64,000 nt of DNA from Clostridia bacterium (lineage in GTDB: Bacteria > Bacillota > Clostridia > Oscillospirales > CAG-272), in assembly GCA_017403155.1 (NCBI GenBank), contig JAFQOP010000011.1:86450-150449 (forward strand), read 5' to 3'. The notes beneath the pieces are model-generated. The model saw nothing but the letters and a program-made list of their open reading frames with translations, was not told the origin of the DNA and did no database searches. The position numbers and the translations under genes were made by a program. Shown in pieces: positions 56,042 through 64,000 of the stretch; the stretch's first letter is position 1; each line of letters starts with the position of its first letter.

Positions 56042-58444
56042 ATGAAAATGAAGAAAAAGGGTGCAAAAATTTTAATATGGTGTACGGTCGGAGTAGCACT
56101 TACCGTTGCGGTATTGATTGCATCTATCGGTATATATGCCTCCGTTGCGATAGACTTCAGCCGAGACGAGGCTATGTTTCTGTCGTCAAAGGGGGATAAC
56201 GTTACAAAGCTGTACTACGATGGGTCGGGACTGTGCGGGAGCGACCCTGAAAAATATGAGCCAATAGAGCTCGAGAGTGTTTCGGGCGCGCTTTCTCGGC
56301 GAGAATGGTGTGCGCTCGATGAAATATCGCCGTACCTCGTCAATGCATTTATTGCCACCGAGGACAGAAGATTTTTTACTCATAACGGAGTAAATATCTT
56401 TCGCACGGCAGGTGCGGCGGTAAAATATATATTCGACAAGGAGCGCGGCTACGGCGGCTCCACAATAACTCAACAGGTGATAAAAAACATCTCGGGCGAT
56501 AGCGAGAGGTCGGTAAAAAGAAAGGTGGACGAGATTATCCGAGCCATGCACCTTGAGCACAGACATTCTAAGGAGGAAATACTCGAGGTATATATGAATA
56601 TAATACCTCTCGGTGAGGGGGTGTCTGGTGTGGGGCTTGCAGCCGAGAGATACTTTGGCAAGGAGGTCTCCGAAATAACCCCTGCCGAGGCGGCAACAGT
56701 CGTTGCACTTGCAAATGCACCGACAAGATATAATCCTTATACCTCATACGATGCGTGTCTGGAAAAGAGAAACGTCATTCTTGGGTCTATGCTTGAGTGC
56801 GGATACATTTCACGCGAGGAATATGAGGGTGAGATTGTGACACCGATTTTGCTAACGGAAAGAGAAACGCACACGGATAGGGTCAGCTCCTGGTTTTGCG
56901 AGACGGTTATCGACGAGGTGTGCTCCGATCTTATGGCAGAGCGCGGCTACACATATTCAGCCGCACGCAAGCTTGTTATGCTCGGAGGGCTTTCTATATA
57001 TACGACAATGGATTATGGTGCACAGAGGATTTTGACCGAATATTTTGAAAATACGGACAATTTTCCGTCCGACGTATCCTCGGGACTTGAATATTCAATG
57101 GTCATCTGCGACAGCTCCTCGGCAGACCTGCGTGCAATTGTCGGCGGAGTCGGTAAAAAGTGCGCAAACAGAATAACGAATCAAGCACTGACCCTGCACA
57201 CTCCTGCCTCGACCCTAAAGCCGCTGGCACTGTATGCGCCACTTATAGATAGCGGTCGTATAAGCTGGTCTACGGTATTCGACGATGTGCCCCTCTCCTT
57301 TAAGGAGGGGGAGGAGGGAGAATATATCCCATATCCGAGAAATTCCCCGGACGTTTATGACGGACTGACGAGTGTTGCAGCTGCGATAGAAAAATCAAAG
57401 AACACCGTTGCACTCAGGCTCTACGAAATGCTTGGCGGACGGCAGATATTTGACTTCCTTACGGAGAAAATCGGCTTTTCTACTCTGGTGGAGAGCAAAA
57501 CGCTCTCTGACGGGCGTAAAATTACCGATATTGCCCCCTCGCCGCTTGCCTTCGGTCAGCTTTCCTACGGGGTGTCCCTGCGCGCTCTGACAGAGGCATA
57601 CACAACCTTCCCGAATGAGGGAATGCTGTACAGCGGAAGGAGCTATATTCTATGCCTTGGTGGGGATGGCGAGGTGCTCGTGAACAAAAGCATGGAGGGC
57701 GAGAGAGTCTATTCCCGAGAGACATCCAGAATAATGACACAGCTTCTCATGCGTGTGTGTGAGAGTGGCACGGCAAGGTCGCTCACCCTCGACGAGCTTG
57801 TTAGTGTGGCGGGGAAGACGGGCACAAGCGGAGCCAACCGAGATAAGCTTTTCGTTGGTTATACACCGTATTATACCGCAGGGATATGGTCGGGCTTTGG
57901 CAACGGCGTTGGGTCTGTGGGGGCATACTCCAAAAATCAAATAAGAATTTGGGACGAGGTGATGCGGCTTATCCACAGCGAGAGGCTAGAGGGTGAGCAC
58001 ACACTGCGCGAGTTTTCGACAGCGGGACTTATTCGGTATCCCTATTGCGTTGACTCGGGCAAGCTCTTCACTCCAACGTGCATCAAGGACGTGCGAGGGG
58101 ATAGAGTGGAGCTCGGTTACTTTAAAAGGGGCAGTGAGCCGCGCGAGAGGTGTGACGTTCATATTCTCTGCGATTATGACGTATTTCTCGGTGGTGTTGC
58201 GGTCAATCCAACCTTTTCGGGCTTTGTTACTAGGGTTGCGCTTCTTGATATTCCCTGGCGCTCCTTCCCGACGGAGGTGTATATAACCGATGCTCAGTAC
58301 GTTTACAGACGGGTGAGGGGGGAGATAGCCTTTCCCGATACTGCAGAGCTGCCGTATTTTTACTATTCTCTTGAGCAGGGGAACTACGCAGGTGTAAGCA
58401 AGGGGCGCAGACAGTATAACTGTGCAAATATTTACCGTCGCTGA
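56042..58444 (+). CDS. Class A penicillin-binding protein (transglycosylase/transpeptidase)
   Basis: An 800-residue bifunctional peptidoglycan synthase. Basic N-terminus, one membrane anchor (about 8-34), GT51 domain with ATEDRRFFTHNG (catalytic Glu107) and GGSTITQQVIKN (138-149), then transpeptidase with STLK (390-393), SKN (452-454) and KTG (592-594). A C-terminal extension of about 150 residues follows. I chose ATG 56042; ATG 56048 is equally possible, and a GTG at 56033 lies within the hairpin stem. The start sits on a terminator-like hairpin, so expression may depend on read-through from truA. Confidence 0.92.
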   Translation: MKMKKKGAKILIWCTVGVALTVAVLIASIGIYASVAIDFSRDEAMFLSSKGDNVTKLYYDGSGLCGSDPEKYEPIELESVSGALSRREWCALDEISPYLVNAFIATEDRRFFTHNGVNIFRTAGAAVKYIFDKERGYGGSTITQQVIKNISGDSERSVKRKVDEIIRAMHLEHRHSKEEILEVYMNIIPLGEGVSGVGLAAERYFGKEVSEITPAEAATVVALANAPTRYNPYTSYDACLEKRNVILGSMLECGYISREEYEGEIVTPILLTERETHTDRVSSWFCETVIDEVCSDLMAERGYTYSAARKLVMLGGLSIYTTMDYGAQRILTEYFENTDNFPSDVSSGLEYSMVICDSSSADLRAIVGGVGKKCANRITNQALTLHTPASTLKPLALYAPLIDSGRISWSTVFDDVPLSFKEGEEGEYIPYPRNSPDVYDGLTSVAAAIEKSKNTVALRLYEMLGGRQIFDFLTEKIGFSTLVESKTLSDGRKITDIAPSPLAFGQLSYGVSLRALTEAYTTFPNEGMLYSGRSYILCLGGDGEVLVNKSMEGERVYSRETSRIMTQLLMRVCESGTARSLTLDELVSVAGKTGTSGANRDKLFVGYTPYYTAGIWSGFGNGVGSVGAYSKNQIRIWDEVMRLIHSERLEGEHTLREFSTAGLIRYPYCVDSGKLFTPTCIKDVRGDRVELGYFKRGSEPRERCDVHILCDYDVFLGGVAVNPTFSGFVTRVALLDIPWRSFPTEVYITDAQYVYRRVRGEIAFPDTAELPYFYYSLEQGNYAGVSKGRRQYNCANIYRR

Positions 58445-58446
58445 TA

Positions 58447-58475
58447 TTTACTTTTTGTCCTCTGTATGCTAAAAT
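58447..58475 (+). promoter_or_regulatory. Promoter for the YgjP-like gene
   Basis: TTTACT (58447-58452), 17-bp spacer, TAAAAT (58470-58475). The -35 is moderate. Confidence 0.6.
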
Positions 58476-58496
58476 AGTATACAGTCGGAGGAGATT

Positions 58497-59015
58497 ATGG
58501 AATACAGCGTTGAATACTCTAAAAGAAAAAATATAACTATATCCGTCAAGGGCGGAGTCCTTGTGGTAAAAGCACCGCACAAGACCTCTCGGGAGTCGAT
58601 TGAGAAGGTGCTGATGCAGCACAGAAGGTGGATTGAGACTCACCTCGAGCGCGCCAAGGAGCGTGCACAGCTGGAGAGCGAGCTGGATGGGGAGAGGATA
58701 AGCGAGCTCAAAAGGGCAGCAAGGGAATATCTTACGCCCTTGACCGCTTATTATGCTAGTATTATGGGTGTCAGGTATGGCAGAATTTCGATAAGCAGTG
58801 CCCGTACTCGCTTTGGCTCCTGCTCCTCGCGTGGAAACATTTCATATTCATACCGACTTATGCTATATCCCGACGATGCTATAAGATACGTGGTCGTCCA
58901 CGAGCTTGCACATATCAGGGAAATGAATCACTCGGCGCGCTTCTACTCGATAGTTGCGAGTGTTTTTCCCGATTATGAGAGACGTCGCGCGCTACTGAAA
59001 AAGGTACCGAAATAA
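58497..59015 (+). CDS. YgjP-like (DUF45) M48-type metallopeptidase
   Basis: A 172-residue protein with HELAHIREMNHS: His135, Glu136, His139 and third ligand His145 form an HExxH-x5-H zinc site. RTRFGSCSSRGNISYSYRLMLYP is the block seen in YgjP/SprT-like families. The N-terminal segment (about 1-70) is strand-rich and then helical. The substrate is unknown. GGAGGAG precedes the start. Confidence 0.88.
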   Translation: MEYSVEYSKRKNITISVKGGVLVVKAPHKTSRESIEKVLMQHRRWIETHLERAKERAQLESELDGERISELKRAAREYLTPLTAYYASIMGVRYGRISISSARTRFGSCSSRGNISYSYRLMLYPDDAIRYVVVHELAHIREMNHSARFYSIVASVFPDYERRRALLKKVPK

Positions 59016-59034
59016 TATCGGTACCTTTTTTTAT
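58998..59034. terminator. Bidirectional terminator between the YgjP-like and Nudix genes
   Basis: AAAAAGGTACCGA (58998-59010), 7-nt loop, TCGGTACCTTTTT (59018-59030) and further T residues; symmetric, so it works for both converging genes. Confidence 0.9.
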
Positions 59035-59486
59035 ATTTCAAGTGTGTGACGGATGAGTGTGTCGCCCTCGTATTCGAGCTTGAGGGAGAAGAAGCGGCTC
59101 TCCTCGTCAAGCAGGCGAAGGAAGATTTTGTCTCCCTCCCAGATGGGGAGCTTCGGCACATCCTCGCACGCAACCCACTCGAGCACACCCTCGTTGCACT
59201 CGATGAGCTCGCCCGAAAACTCCTCCGCCGTGAAAAGATGCATATACTCGGTGCCGTATTTATCCGACACAAACGTAACGAGACCTCGGTATACAGGATG
59301 CTCGACGGTGAGCCCCGTTTCCTCAAAAATCTCGCGTCTTGCGCAGTCGTGAGGACTCTCTCCCTCCTCGAGGTGACCTCCGATGCCCATCCATTTGTCG
59401 GCGTTGGGGTCGTTAATCTTTTTAACTCTGTGGAGCATGAGGTATGCTCCGTTTTTCTTCAGGTAGCAGAGGGTTGTATTCGTCAT
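59031..59486 (-). CDS. Nudix hydrolase, MutT/8-oxo-dGTP type
   Basis: A 151-residue Nudix protein. The box GHLEEGESPHDCARREIFEETGL spans about residues 37-59 with the required REIFEE acids. It resembles MutT/YtkD-like NTP pyrophosphatases that clean oxidised nucleotides or other nucleoside diphosphate compounds. The C-terminal region with LEWV and EGDKIFL is typical of the 8-oxo-dGTP subgroup. It is a single gene on the - strand. Confidence 0.88.
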   Translation of the reverse strand: MTNTTLCYLKKNGAYLMLHRVKKINDPNADKWMGIGGHLEEGESPHDCARREIFEETGLTVEHPVYRGLVTFVSDKYGTEYMHLFTAEEFSGELIECNEGVLEWVACEDVPKLPIWEGDKIFLRLLDEESRFFSLKLEYEGDTLIRHTLEI

Positions 59487-59555
59487 TGTTAACTCCGTTT
59501 ATATATTTATATATAAATGATAGCATATTTGTTTACATTTTTCAAGCAAAAAATA

Positions 59556-59606
59556 TTGACTTTTCTGCCGAGGGGGTATATACTAATTAAGCAGTTAATT
59601 ATTAAC
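59556..59606 (+). promoter_or_regulatory. marR promoter and palindromic operator
   Basis: TTGACT (59556-59561), 17-bp spacer, TATACT (59579-59584). Immediately downstream is GTTAAT-T-ATTAAC (59594-59606), a perfect 13-bp palindrome at about +3 to +15, with TTAATTAA (59584-59591 region) just before it. This is the usual place and shape of a MarR operator, suggesting that the regulator represses itself and the ABC genes. Confidence 0.75.
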
Positions 59607-59633
59607 CGATTAAATTATATCGGGAGGTGCGAC

Positions 59634-60092
59634 GTGACGGAAAATAAGATATCAAGCGCGGTAAATATAATGATCAAGACAGACCGTATTCATAAGCAGC
59701 TTCTTGATGCTACGGTAACAAGGATTGGCATACATAGGACACAGCATAGAATCCTCATGCATATTGCGAGGAATAATCGCCTCGATTCTCAAAAATCGCT
59801 TGCCGAGCATATCGGTATTACACCTGCGGCTATTACGGGTGCGCTGAAGAAGCTGGAGCGCGACGGGTACATAAAAAGAAAGCAGGGAAGCGACAACCGC
59901 TATAACGAGGTAGAGATTACCGAGGCGGGGAAAAGGGTAGTCAACGAAACGCATGCATTGTTTTCGAGTGCGGATATGTCCCTCTTTGAGGGATTTTCTG
60001 ACGAGGAGCTGGACGGATATATCAGCTACCTTGAGAAGATATATGCGAATATAAAGAAAAATCTGTCAGATTTACCGGGTGGAGGTACGTAG
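59634..60092 (+). CDS. MarR-family transcriptional regulator
   Basis: A 152-residue winged-helix protein. Helix-turn-helix residues lie about 52-72 (SQKSLAEHIGITPAAITGALKKLERDGYI) and the wing is KRKQGSDNRYNEVEITEAGK. GTG 59634 is chosen because CGGGAGG ends 7 bases upstream; the frame can be extended to 59517 but across the promoter and operator. It lies 5 bases before two ABC half-exporters, whose expression it probably controls in response to a ligand, as in drug-efflux operons. Confidence 0.92.
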   Translation: MTENKISSAVNIMIKTDRIHKQLLDATVTRIGIHRTQHRILMHIARNNRLDSQKSLAEHIGITPAAITGALKKLERDGYIKRKQGSDNRYNEVEITEAGKRVVNETHALFSSADMSLFEGFSDEELDGYISYLEKIYANIKKNLSDLPGGGT

Positions 60093-60097
60093 AGAAA

Positions 60098-61831
60098 ATG
60101 AAAAGATGGGGAAAATATATCAAGCCGTATATCAAGTCCTTTATTCTTGGACCCGCGGGAATGATTCTCGAGCTTATCGGCGAGATGCTGATGCCGATAT
60201 TGCTTGCAGCAATTCTCAACGGAGCCAAGGAGGGCACGCTTACGGTGGGCTCCAGCATCGGGTATAGTGCAATTATGATACTTGTAGCGGCGCTGATGAT
60301 GCTGGGCGGTGTATTCGGTGCATATTACGGTGCAAAGGCATCGGTAAACTTTGCGACGGATTTGCGGCAGGACGTATATAACAAGGTTCAGCTTTTTTCC
60401 TTCTCGAATATCGACCGCTTTTCGACAAGCTCGCTCGTTACCAGAATGACGAACGACGTTACCCAGCTGCAGAACTTTGTCAATATGCTGCTTCGCATGG
60501 CGCTTCGCTCGCCAGGTATGATGATAGGCGGTATTATTATGGCAATTATGCTCCGACCCTCGCTTTCGGTCATCTTTGCGGTAAGCATACCTATTATGGC
60601 TATTGTAATAATTGTGCTTATTAAGGTTGCCTTTCCGAGATTCGGAATAATGCAGAAAAAGATAGATAAGCTCAATTCCACCGTGCGCGAGAACGTAACT
60701 AACGTAAGAGTTGTCAAGTCCTTCGTTCGCGAGGATTATGAGATAGAGAAGTTCAGCGCGGATAACGCAGACCTGAAGAAAACGGGTATGGGCGCGGTAA
60801 AGGTAATGATCTTTATGAGCCCTATAATGAACCTTATCATGTATGCAAGCGTTATAACGATTATCTGGCTCGGTCACGATATGGTGCTAAGCGACGGTAT
60901 GCCCGTTGGTGACCTCAGCGCCTTCGTTATGTACGCAAACCAGATACTGATGTCAATAATGATGGTTACAATGCTCTTCATGATGTCCTCGCGTGCGCTT
61001 GCCTCGGGCAGACGTATCTGCGAGGTTCTCGATGCCGAGATTGACCTGACCGACGACACAGCGACCGAGAAGGACGCCCTTGTGCAAAGAGGAGACATCG
61101 AATTTAGAAACGTGTCCTTCAGATACTACAAGGATAACGAAGAAAAGGTGCTTGATAACATAAATCTCACGATAAAGTCAGGCAGTACGGTAGGAATAAT
61201 CGGATCGACAGGATGTGGCAAGACAACCCTCGTATCTCTTATTCCAAGACTTTATGACACCGATGAGGGTGAGGTTTACGTCGATGGAATAAACGTGCGC
61301 GACTACTCGCTCGTCAATTTGCGCGAGGGTGTCGGTATGGTACTGCAGAAGAACGTGCTCTTCTCCGGAAGCATTGCAGACAATCTGCGCTGGGGTGATA
61401 TTGATGCGACGGACGAGGAAATACGCACCGCCTCCGAGCATGCTGCTGCGGATAAGTTTATATCCACATTCTCCGACGGATATGAGACTCTGCTTGATAA
61501 GGGCGGAACAAACCTCTCGGGCGGACAGAAGCAGAGAGTGTGCATCGCGCGTGCTCTTCTCAAAAAGCCTAAAATTCTTATACTTGATGACTCAACCAGC
61601 GCCGTCGATACTGCGACCGAGCGACAGATTCAGGCAGCACTCAACGGGGAGCTAGCAGGCTGCACGAAGATAATTATCGCGCAGAGAATTTCCTCGGTAA
61701 AGAATGCCGAGCAGATAGTAGTTATGAACGACGGAGTTATCACGGGCATAGGTACTCACGACGAGCTTCTCTCGTCCTGCGAGGAATATGCCGAGATATA
61801 CTACTCCCAGATGGATAAGAAGGAGGCGTAA
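60098..61831 (+). CDS. ABC exporter half-transporter with degenerate catalytic site
   Basis: A 577-residue membrane-ATPase fusion: about six membrane helices (1-310), then the ATPase with Walker A GSTGCGKTT (369-377), signature LSGGQKQR and Walker B ILILDDSTSAVD. The catalytic Glu after Walker B is Asp498. In heterodimeric exporters (BmrC, TM287-like) one subunit has this change and forms a non-hydrolysing site. The partner, encoded 4 bases downstream, has the normal Glu. Likely role: export of a drug, peptide or lipid. Confidence 0.93.
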   Translation: MKRWGKYIKPYIKSFILGPAGMILELIGEMLMPILLAAILNGAKEGTLTVGSSIGYSAIMILVAALMMLGGVFGAYYGAKASVNFATDLRQDVYNKVQLFSFSNIDRFSTSSLVTRMTNDVTQLQNFVNMLLRMALRSPGMMIGGIIMAIMLRPSLSVIFAVSIPIMAIVIIVLIKVAFPRFGIMQKKIDKLNSTVRENVTNVRVVKSFVREDYEIEKFSADNADLKKTGMGAVKVMIFMSPIMNLIMYASVITIIWLGHDMVLSDGMPVGDLSAFVMYANQILMSIMMVTMLFMMSSRALASGRRICEVLDAEIDLTDDTATEKDALVQRGDIEFRNVSFRYYKDNEEKVLDNINLTIKSGSTVGIIGSTGCGKTTLVSLIPRLYDTDEGEVYVDGINVRDYSLVNLREGVGMVLQKNVLFSGSIADNLRWGDIDATDEEIRTASEHAAADKFISTFSDGYETLLDKGGTNLSGGQKQRVCIARALLKKPKILILDDSTSAVDTATERQIQAALNGELAGCTKIIIAQRISSVKNAEQIVVMNDGVITGIGTHDELLSSCEEYAEIYYSQMDKKEA

Positions 61832-61835
61832 GGAT

Positions 61836-63767
61836 ATGGCAAGATCACTCGAAAAGCTGCAAAAGCAATATAACAGCGTCTCCCACGGTGAATCACTCAG
61901 AGGCGCGCCGCGCGGCAGACGCCCGGGCGGTAAGCCAAAGAACACGGGCAGGACGATAAAGAGACTGCTTGGATACGTAGGTAAGTACAAATTCTCTCTT
62001 GTCAGCGTGCTTCTTTGTATGCTCGTCACCACCGTGTCCTCCCTTTTTGCCGGATATTTGCTTGTTCCTATTGTAAATAAGCTCACGATAGCTCTCACGG
62101 GCGAGGTGCCCGAGTACAGTGCAATGGAGCGCTTTGCCAATAATATAATAGACTCCATCGTCGGTGTCGATGCCTCTGCTACCGCATACGTTATGTGTGC
62201 ATTGATTATACTTGGCTCGATTTATCTCATAAACGTTACGGGCACGTATCTGCAATCCCGTCTTATGCTGCGTGTGTCGCAGAATTCCATTAAGACGATA
62301 AGAGACGATCTGTTTGTAAAGCTCCAGGGCTTGCCCGTAAGATACTACGATTCTCACCCTACGGGTGAGATAATGAGCCGATTTACCAACGATGTTGATA
62401 ATATCGACGTAATGCTCAACAACTCGCTCACCTCGATAGTCAGCGGTGTTGTCACGCTTGTCGGCACATTTACGTTTATGTGTCTGACAAATATATGGCT
62501 CACTATGATAACCGTTGTGTTCGTACCGATTATTATCATTGCGGCAGGCAAGGTTGCGAAACGCTCCTCTCGCTTCTACGGAGCACAGCAGGCGGCAATA
62601 GGTGCCGTCAACGGCTATATAGAGGAAACGATAAGCGGACAGAAGGTTGTCAAGGTCTTTAACCACGAGGACGAGTGTAAGGAGGAGTTCAAGCTCATCA
62701 ACGAGGACCTTCGCGATAAGCAGTTTAAGGCACAGTTCTGGGGAGGTGTTATGGGTCCTGTTACGCATAACATCAGCATGGTTTGCTATGCTATAACCCT
62801 AGGCGTCGGAGGTATTCTTCTTTGTCTCAAGAGCAGCGCAGGGCTTCCTCTTCTGTCTCTTGGTGCACTCACTGCGTTTGCGAACTACTCAAAGCAGTTC
62901 TCAATGCCTATAAACCAGCTCTCGATGCAGGTTTCCACCCTCTTTGCAGCACTTGCCGGTGCAGAAAGAGTGTTCAAGGTCATGGATGCCGAGCCCGAGC
63001 AGGCAGATCCGATAAACGCGGTCTACGACGAGATTTCGGGCGACGTTGTGATGGAGGACGTTTCCTTCGGCTACGTTGAGGGCAAGACGGTGCTGAAGAA
63101 CATCTCGCTTTATGCTCATCCGGGGCAGAAAATTGCATTTGTCGGCTCAACGGGTGCAGGAAAGACGACGATTACAAACCTCCTGAACCGCTTTTACGAT
63201 ATTAACGAGGGCGAGATTCTAATAGACGGAAAGCCTATAAGGTCCTTCAGCCGCGAGCACCTTCGCAAGAATATTGCAATGGTTCTGCAGGATACGCACC
63301 TCTTTACGGGTACGGTGCGCGAGAACATCCGCTACGGCAGGCTTGACGCAACCGACGAGGAGGTTGTTGCAGCTGCAAAGACGGCAAGTGCACACAGCTT
63401 TATTATGAGGCTGGAGCACGGCTATGACACCGTCCTTGAGGGTGACGGAGCAAATCTCTCCCAGGGACAAAGACAGCTCTTGAATATTGCGAGGGCGGCA
63501 CTCTCAAAGGCGCCGATACTCGTTCTTGATGAGGCTACCTCGTCCGTCGATACAAGAACAGAGCGACATATCGAGCACGGTATGGACCGCCTTATGAAGA
63601 ACAGAACAACCTTTGTTATTGCGCACCGCCTTTCGACGGTAAGAAATGCGAATGCTATTATGGTGCTCGAGAAGGGCGAGATAATAGAGCGCGGTGACCA
63701 TGACGACCTTCTGAAAATGAAGGGACGCTACTATGAGCTTTATACGGGAAAGCGCGAGCTTGCCTGA
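61836..63767 (+). CDS. ABC exporter half-transporter, catalytically intact partner
   Basis: A 643-residue half-exporter. It starts with a basic, glycine/arginine-rich cytoplasmic extension of about 50 residues (GAPRGRRPGGKPKN) that its partner lacks. Membrane helices follow, then the ATPase with Walker A GSTGAGKTT (437-445), signature LSQGQRQ and ILVLDEATSSVD with Glu566. ATG 61836 is used because AAGGAGG lies upstream and the longer frame from 61788 overlaps the partner gene. It should form the heterodimer BmrCD/TM287-288-style with the preceding gene. Confidence 0.93.
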   Translation: MARSLEKLQKQYNSVSHGESLRGAPRGRRPGGKPKNTGRTIKRLLGYVGKYKFSLVSVLLCMLVTTVSSLFAGYLLVPIVNKLTIALTGEVPEYSAMERFANNIIDSIVGVDASATAYVMCALIILGSIYLINVTGTYLQSRLMLRVSQNSIKTIRDDLFVKLQGLPVRYYDSHPTGEIMSRFTNDVDNIDVMLNNSLTSIVSGVVTLVGTFTFMCLTNIWLTMITVVFVPIIIIAAGKVAKRSSRFYGAQQAAIGAVNGYIEETISGQKVVKVFNHEDECKEEFKLINEDLRDKQFKAQFWGGVMGPVTHNISMVCYAITLGVGGILLCLKSSAGLPLLSLGALTAFANYSKQFSMPINQLSMQVSTLFAALAGAERVFKVMDAEPEQADPINAVYDEISGDVVMEDVSFGYVEGKTVLKNISLYAHPGQKIAFVGSTGAGKTTITNLLNRFYDINEGEILIDGKPIRSFSREHLRKNIAMVLQDTHLFTGTVRENIRYGRLDATDEEVVAAAKTASAHSFIMRLEHGYDTVLEGDGANLSQGQRQLLNIARAALSKAPILVLDEATSSVDTRTERHIEHGMDRLMKNRTTFVIAHRLSTVRNANAIMVLEKGEIIERGDHDDLLKMKGRYYELYTGKRELA

Positions 63768-63782
63768 AGGAATACCAAGAAA

Positions 63783-63824
63783 AAACGGCAGGGAAGTGTA
63801 TGCTTCTCTGCCGTTTGAATTTAA
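63783..63824 (+). terminator. Hairpin terminator after the ABC genes
   Basis: AAACGGCAGGGAAG pairs with CTTCTCTGCCGTTT (63783-63796 with 63803-63816; 14 bp, one G-U) and a six-base loop. The tail is TTTGAATTT, less T-rich than usual. Confidence 0.7.
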
Positions 63825-63826
63825 AA

Positions 63827-63927
63827 AAGGCGTACAGTGGGGTTCCTACCATAAAGCAAGTTTTGAACTACCGAACAAAGAAAAAGGAGTACGGACAATT
63901 TTGTTCGTACTCCTTTTCATACGCCTT
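63827..63927 (+). ncRNA. Possible structured RNA or second terminator at the window end
   Basis: An 8-bp closing helix (AAGGCGTA 63827-63834 with TACGCCTT 63920-63927) encloses a single-stranded stretch of about 50 nt and a 13-bp hairpin (GGAGTACGGACAA 63886-63898 with TTGTTCGTACTCC 63901-63913, followed by TTTTC). The closing strand can instead form CCTTG-CCTG-CAAGG (63924-63937). No promoter is visible, and the 83 bases beyond hold no clear gene. Confidence 0.4.
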
Positions 63928-64000
63928 GCCTGCAAGGTGTAGTGTGTTACATCTTACGGTGTTCTGTCGGGCGGTAATTGTTGAAAAGTGATATGCCTCG

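Overview
The window looks like chromosomal DNA of an uncultured Clostridia-type Firmicute of roughly balanced GC content. The reasons are strong AGGAGG-type ribosome sites, sigma-A promoters with 17-bp spacers, an S-box riboswitch on metK, a pyrophosphate-dependent phosphofructokinase, a HisZ/short-HisG pair, an FtsI/SpoVD-type PBP with two PASTA domains, a DUF951 protein, an ECF transporter module and a MarR-controlled heterodimeric ABC exporter. I see no rRNA, tRNA, CRISPR array, transposase or phage gene.

Left edge (2-6283, + strand): the 3' part of a TerB_C-domain gene, a BrxD-like (DUF2791) ATPase and a BrxHI/Lhr-like helicase form a tightly packed three-gene module that resembles defence or DNA-processing clusters. 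A SAM methyltransferase and Hsp33 (hslO) follow on the same transcript. Then come a divergent superoxide dismutase-like gene, pfp, an S-box-controlled metK, recD2, an orphan divergent MreB-like gene, a 32-residue membrane peptide and ilvE.

Centre (14464-34514, + strand): one 20-gene run with no visible internal terminator encodes the main leucine/isoleucine/valine enzymes (leuA, ilvBNCD, leuCDB, ilvA, ridA), a DUF815 AAA ATPase, and then histidine synthesis (hisZGDCBHAF, hisIE). It starts at a sigma-A promoter followed by a folded leader RNA with a switch-like P1/antiterminator/terminator layout that I could not assign to a known class. It ends at a strong terminator.

Division and cell-wall cluster (34877-46536, - strand): mraZ, rsmH, a small membrane protein where ftsL usually lies, ftsI/spoVD, murE, murF, mraY, ftsW, murG and ftsZ. 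murD, ftsA, divIB, murB and murC are absent from their usual places. The mraZ leader carries two MraZ-type repeats 10 nt apart.

Right part: an uncharacterised small protein, ispD, ispF and rpe (+); ruvB, ruvA and a DUF951 gene (-); ruvC, an RlmI-like methyltransferase, ecfA1-ecfA2-ecfT, truA, a class A PBP and a YgjP-like metallopeptidase (+); a Nudix hydrolase (-); and marR with two ABC half-exporters (+). The last 200 bases hold two hairpins, the second within a possible structured RNA of about 100 nt.
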